Source: Pseudomonadota bacterium (GTDB taxonomy: Bacteria; Pseudomonadota; Alphaproteobacteria; Rhodobacterales; Rhodobacteraceae). Taken from it: a stretch of DNA of 64,000 nucleotides. The notes beneath the pieces were generated by a model. The model saw only the letters and a program-made list of their open reading frames with translations. It was not told the origin of the DNA and ran no database searches. Below are positions 62,014-64,000 of this stretch, piece after piece. The translations under genes and the position numbers were made by a program. The DNA lies in the NCBI GenBank assembly GCA_020161615.1, contig JAIUPD010000012.1:62001-126000 (forward strand). The letters run 5' to 3'. The first letter of the stretch is position 1. Every line of letters begins with the position of its first letter.

Positions 62014-62406
62014 GCGGGGCTCCAAGGGGGCGTTTCAGGGGAAGCATAGCACGACCGGGTTTCCGGGGCCTTGATTTCGCGCAAGACCGGCGATGCCTCT
62101 TGATTCGGCGTGGTCGAGGGGGGAAGCCGCGTATTGAAGGGGCGCGGCACGGTCTTCACGAAAATGTGATCAGCAGCTTTTTCTTGGTCGAAATGTGGCG
62201 AGAAAATGGCGGCAATGCACTGGAACTAAAAGAGAAATATGAAATCCTTAATATTCTCTGAAAATTCGATCCGGCATCGTCGATGTAAACCAAGACATCG
62301 CGAAGGCCAGGATCCTGACCGGCGAACCCAGCGGCGAGAGTTCTCTTGCCAGTTGAGTGATCGAGGCGCAGCCTTATGTCATGTGACAATCGATATGGTG
62401 AGCATC
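62014..62406. other. A+T-rich 393-bp intergenic region
   Basis: The region between ppk2 and the TadE-like gene contains the most A+T-rich stretch of the window, about 62160-62275. It carries an imperfect inverted repeat AGAGAAATAT...ATATTCTCT (62231-62240 and 62251-62259). It probably holds the promoters of the divergent ppk2 and tad-like genes. No gene or assignable promoter boxes were seen. Confidence 0.45.
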
Positions 62407-62856
62407 ATGTGTTTTTCGGCCTCACTCAAATCGGATTTCCGCGCCTGGAAAGGTGACGAAAGCGGCGCCTCCACCGTGGAATTCGTGATCCTGCTGCCGT
62501 TCATGATCGGGCTGCTGGGCCTGATCGCCTCGGCCAGCCTGCACCTGGCGCTGTCCAGCGATGTGCAGCAACTCTCGTACGAACTGGCCCGCGCCTCGCT
62601 TCCCGAGGCGCAGGCAACCGACACCGACGCGGAATGCGACGATCTCGGCGCGCGCTGGGTGCCCCGGCTGGCCGCCAATCTGCCGATGCTCGAGGCAGAC
62701 CGCGTGCTGGCGGTGACCTGCCTGCAGGACCCCGACAGCGATCTCCTGCAGGTGACCGTCAGCTACGATACGCGCGGCACCTTGGCGGCGATCCTGGGAG
62801 GGTTGGTCGGCTTGGAGTTCCACTCGTTCCGGCGCAGTTCTTTCATCAGGTGGTGA
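62407..62856 (+). CDS. TadE-like pilus assembly protein
   Basis: The protein of about 149 residues has a short charged N-terminus followed by ESGASTVEFVILLPFMIGLLGLIASA, which is the TadE-type pseudopilin segment with a conserved Glu near the hydrophobic helix start. The C-terminal part contains cysteines C64-like and C97-like, expected in a periplasmic domain. The start is uncertain: ATG 62407 has a GGTGAG site, while ATG 62395 is four codons longer. It is followed by a TadG-like gene three bases after its stop. Confidence 0.75.
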   Translation: MCFSASLKSDFRAWKGDESGASTVEFVILLPFMIGLLGLIASASLHLALSSDVQQLSYELARASLPEAQATDTDAECDDLGARWVPRLAANLPMLEADRVLAVTCLQDPDSDLLQVTVSYDTRGTLAAILGGLVGLEFHSFRRSSFIRW

Positions 62857-62859
62857 AGA

Positions 62860-64000
62860 ATGCGACCTCGCCTGACCGCCTGTTCGGAAACGGGGGCGGT
62901 GTCCGTCTTGTTCATGATCCTTCTGCCGGTTCTGCTGCTGGCCGGGGGCTTGGCCATCGACGTGATGGCCCTCAATGCCGAGCGCCGCTATGTGCAGGCG
63001 CAGGCCGATCTGGCCGCCCTGGCGGCGGCGCGTCACATGGCCGGAGCCGCCGGGGCCCGGCAGGCCGCCCGGCAGACCGTCGCCAGCAACCGCGTGTTCG
63101 AAGCCTCGCCCCTTGCCGATTCGGACATCGTTTTCGGCGTGCTGAGCGGGTCCGATTTCATCCCGGCCGCCGATCAGACGACCACCCGGGGCGCCGATGC
63201 CGTCCGCGTCGTGGTCGAGGCCCCGGCGCAGATGTTTCTGCTGGATCTCTTTCTGACGCTCGACGACCGGGTCGTCCGGCGCGAGGCCGTCGCGGCGATC
63301 GAGCGGCCGCGCGTCAGCTTTTCGCTGGGCAATTGCCTGGCCGAACTCTCGCTGCTCGGATCCCTGCTGCGGCCCTATCTGGGGGTCGAGACCGATGTGC
63401 TTTGCAGCGGGCGCGGGGTCGATACGCTGGTTTCGCTTCCCGGCGTGCTGGAGGCCAGCGCCTCGCTGCTCACGCCCACGGGCGAGCCTTTCACCTATGG
63501 CGATGTCCTCGACGCCGAGCTGTCGTCGGGCGCGTTGCTGGCCGTGGTCACCGGCTTGCCCCGGCAGCTGGGTCTTGGCCCCAGCGTGCAGCTGGGGCAG
63601 GCGCTGCGGCTGCCTGACTCGATCCGAAGGCTGCATATCGGCGCGCCCATCGGCGCGGCCTCGATCCAGAAGGCCGATCTGGTCTTCGCCATCGCCGAAC
63701 TGATGGCCGAGCGCGTGGCCTCGCTCGATGTCGGGCTGCAACTGGGCGGGCAACAGGTCGGCGCGGTGGTGCGGGTGGGCGATTCGCGGCAGATGGTGAT
63801 CAACGCGATCCCCGGCAGCCCCGAAGCCCGGGCCACAACCGCGCAGATCCGCGTCGATCTGAACCCGATCCGTCTGCTGGGCGTGATCGACCTGAACGTC
63901 AGCCTGCGCGTGGCCAGCGCCGAGGCGGTGCTCAGCGACCAGGGCGATGCCTGCGCCACCGAGCCCCTGGCGGTGGTCGCCGATTTCCAGCCCATCGACG
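62860..64000 (+). CDS. TadG-like Flp pilus assembly protein (partial)
   Basis: The open frame of 380 codons runs to the window edge without a stop. The N-terminus ETGAVSVLFMILLPVLLLAGGLAIDVMALNAERRYVQAQADLAALAAAR is the TadG/TadE N-terminal transmembrane pattern with the following putative-pilus-domain residues. The later part is beta-rich with two cysteines near residue 165-190. The ATG at 62860 follows AGGTGGTGAAGA. It is co-linear with the TadE-like gene. TadG anchors or assists Flp pilus assembly in the inner membrane. Confidence 0.78.
   Translation, partial: MRPRLTACSETGAVSVLFMILLPVLLLAGGLAIDVMALNAERRYVQAQADLAALAAARHMAGAAGARQAARQTVASNRVFEASPLADSDIVFGVLSGSDFIPAADQTTTRGADAVRVVVEAPAQMFLLDLFLTLDDRVVRREAVAAIERPRVSFSLGNCLAELSLLGSLLRPYLGVETDVLCSGRGVDTLVSLPGVLEASASLLTPTGEPFTYGDVLDAELSSGALLAVVTGLPRQLGLGPSVQLGQALRLPDSIRRLHIGAPIGAASIQKADLVFAIAELMAERVASLDVGLQLGGQQVGAVVRVGDSRQMVINAIPGSPEARATTAQIRVDLNPIRLLGVIDLNVSLRVASAEAVLSDQGDACATEPLAVVADFQPID

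Noticed and set aside
62071..62084. FNR-like box upstream of ppk2
   Set aside because: TTGATTTCGCGCAA has only one good half-site (GCAA instead of TCAA).

Overview
The window is chromosomal DNA from a high-GC alphaproteobacterium, most likely of the Rhodobacteraceae/Paracoccaceae (Roseobacter-Paracoccus type). The reasons are the very G+C-rich third codon positions, the abundance of TRAP transporters, a persulfide-response cluster with a BigR/SqrR-like operator, FnrL-like TTGA-N6-TCAA boxes, cox-type maturation genes, a complete leucine/isovalerate catabolic block, and dispersed palindromic intergenic repeats. No rRNA, tRNA, CRISPR array, transposase, integrase or prophage gene was recognised.

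Layout. 1-0.7 kb: end of pepA, then holC. 0.9-2.8 kb: a divergent FadJ-like protein. 2.9-5.7 kb: a DksA/TraR protein, then a sulfur cluster (persulfide dioxygenase-like metallo-beta-lactamase protein, two half-size YeeE/YedE transporters, a rhodanese/phosphatase-like protein). 5.7-9.7 kb: a TRAP operon plus a YbaN protein, lying between two nearly identical 160-bp direct repeats. 9.8-12.4 kb: a membrane alpha/beta-hydrolase translationally coupled to a cytochrome P450. 12.6-16.1 kb: a second TRAP operon with an unusually long small permease. 17.2-26.7 kb: leucine/isovalerate degradation (isovaleryl-CoA dehydrogenase, acyl-CoA synthetase, both methylcrotonyl-CoA carboxylase subunits), interrupted by LprI-like exported proteins, a hicAB toxin-antitoxin pair and a degenerate nuclease-like protein. 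26.7-35.3 kb: DUF455 protein, M23 peptidase and bactofilin, a DUF2189 membrane protein, two 53-aa proteins, an FNR-type promoter driving a di-haem cytochrome c peroxidase, prfB, bcp and queA.

35.3-42 kb: a minus-strand block of coxD, coxE, an OmpA protein, xdhC and a molybdopterin-binding protein. This is the accessory set for a molybdenum hydroxylase, but the structural subunits are not in the window. 42.1-45.5 kb: a FIST-domain sensor coupled to a hybrid histidine kinase, matching the NosP/NahK haem-NO sensing pair. 45.5-47.3 kb: SDR and darcynin-like genes divergent from a TetR regulator. 47.4-51.9 kb: aspartate aminotransferase, an HTH regulator coupled to sdhE, two related exported PPC-like proteins and a MarR regulator. 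52-58.8 kb: lipA, a peroxiredoxin, a second CoxE-like VWA protein, a DUF2927 lipoprotein, dusA and hemE. 58.9-61.1 kb: a metallo-beta-lactamase protein divergent from an ArsR domain fused to an arsenate-reductase-like domain that has lost its catalytic residues, followed by an AhpD-like protein with an FNR-type box. 61.1-64 kb: ppk2 and the beginning of a TadE/TadG pair that runs off the end.

Functionally the window combines housekeeping genes with sensing and detoxification of reactive sulfur, oxygen and nitrogen species, uptake of organic acids, and branched-chain amino acid catabolism. The least ordinary items are the catalytically dead ArsR-ArsC fusion, the repeat-flanked TRAP cassette, the hydrolase-P450 pair, the degenerate nuclease-like protein inside the MCC locus, and the small PPC-like family.
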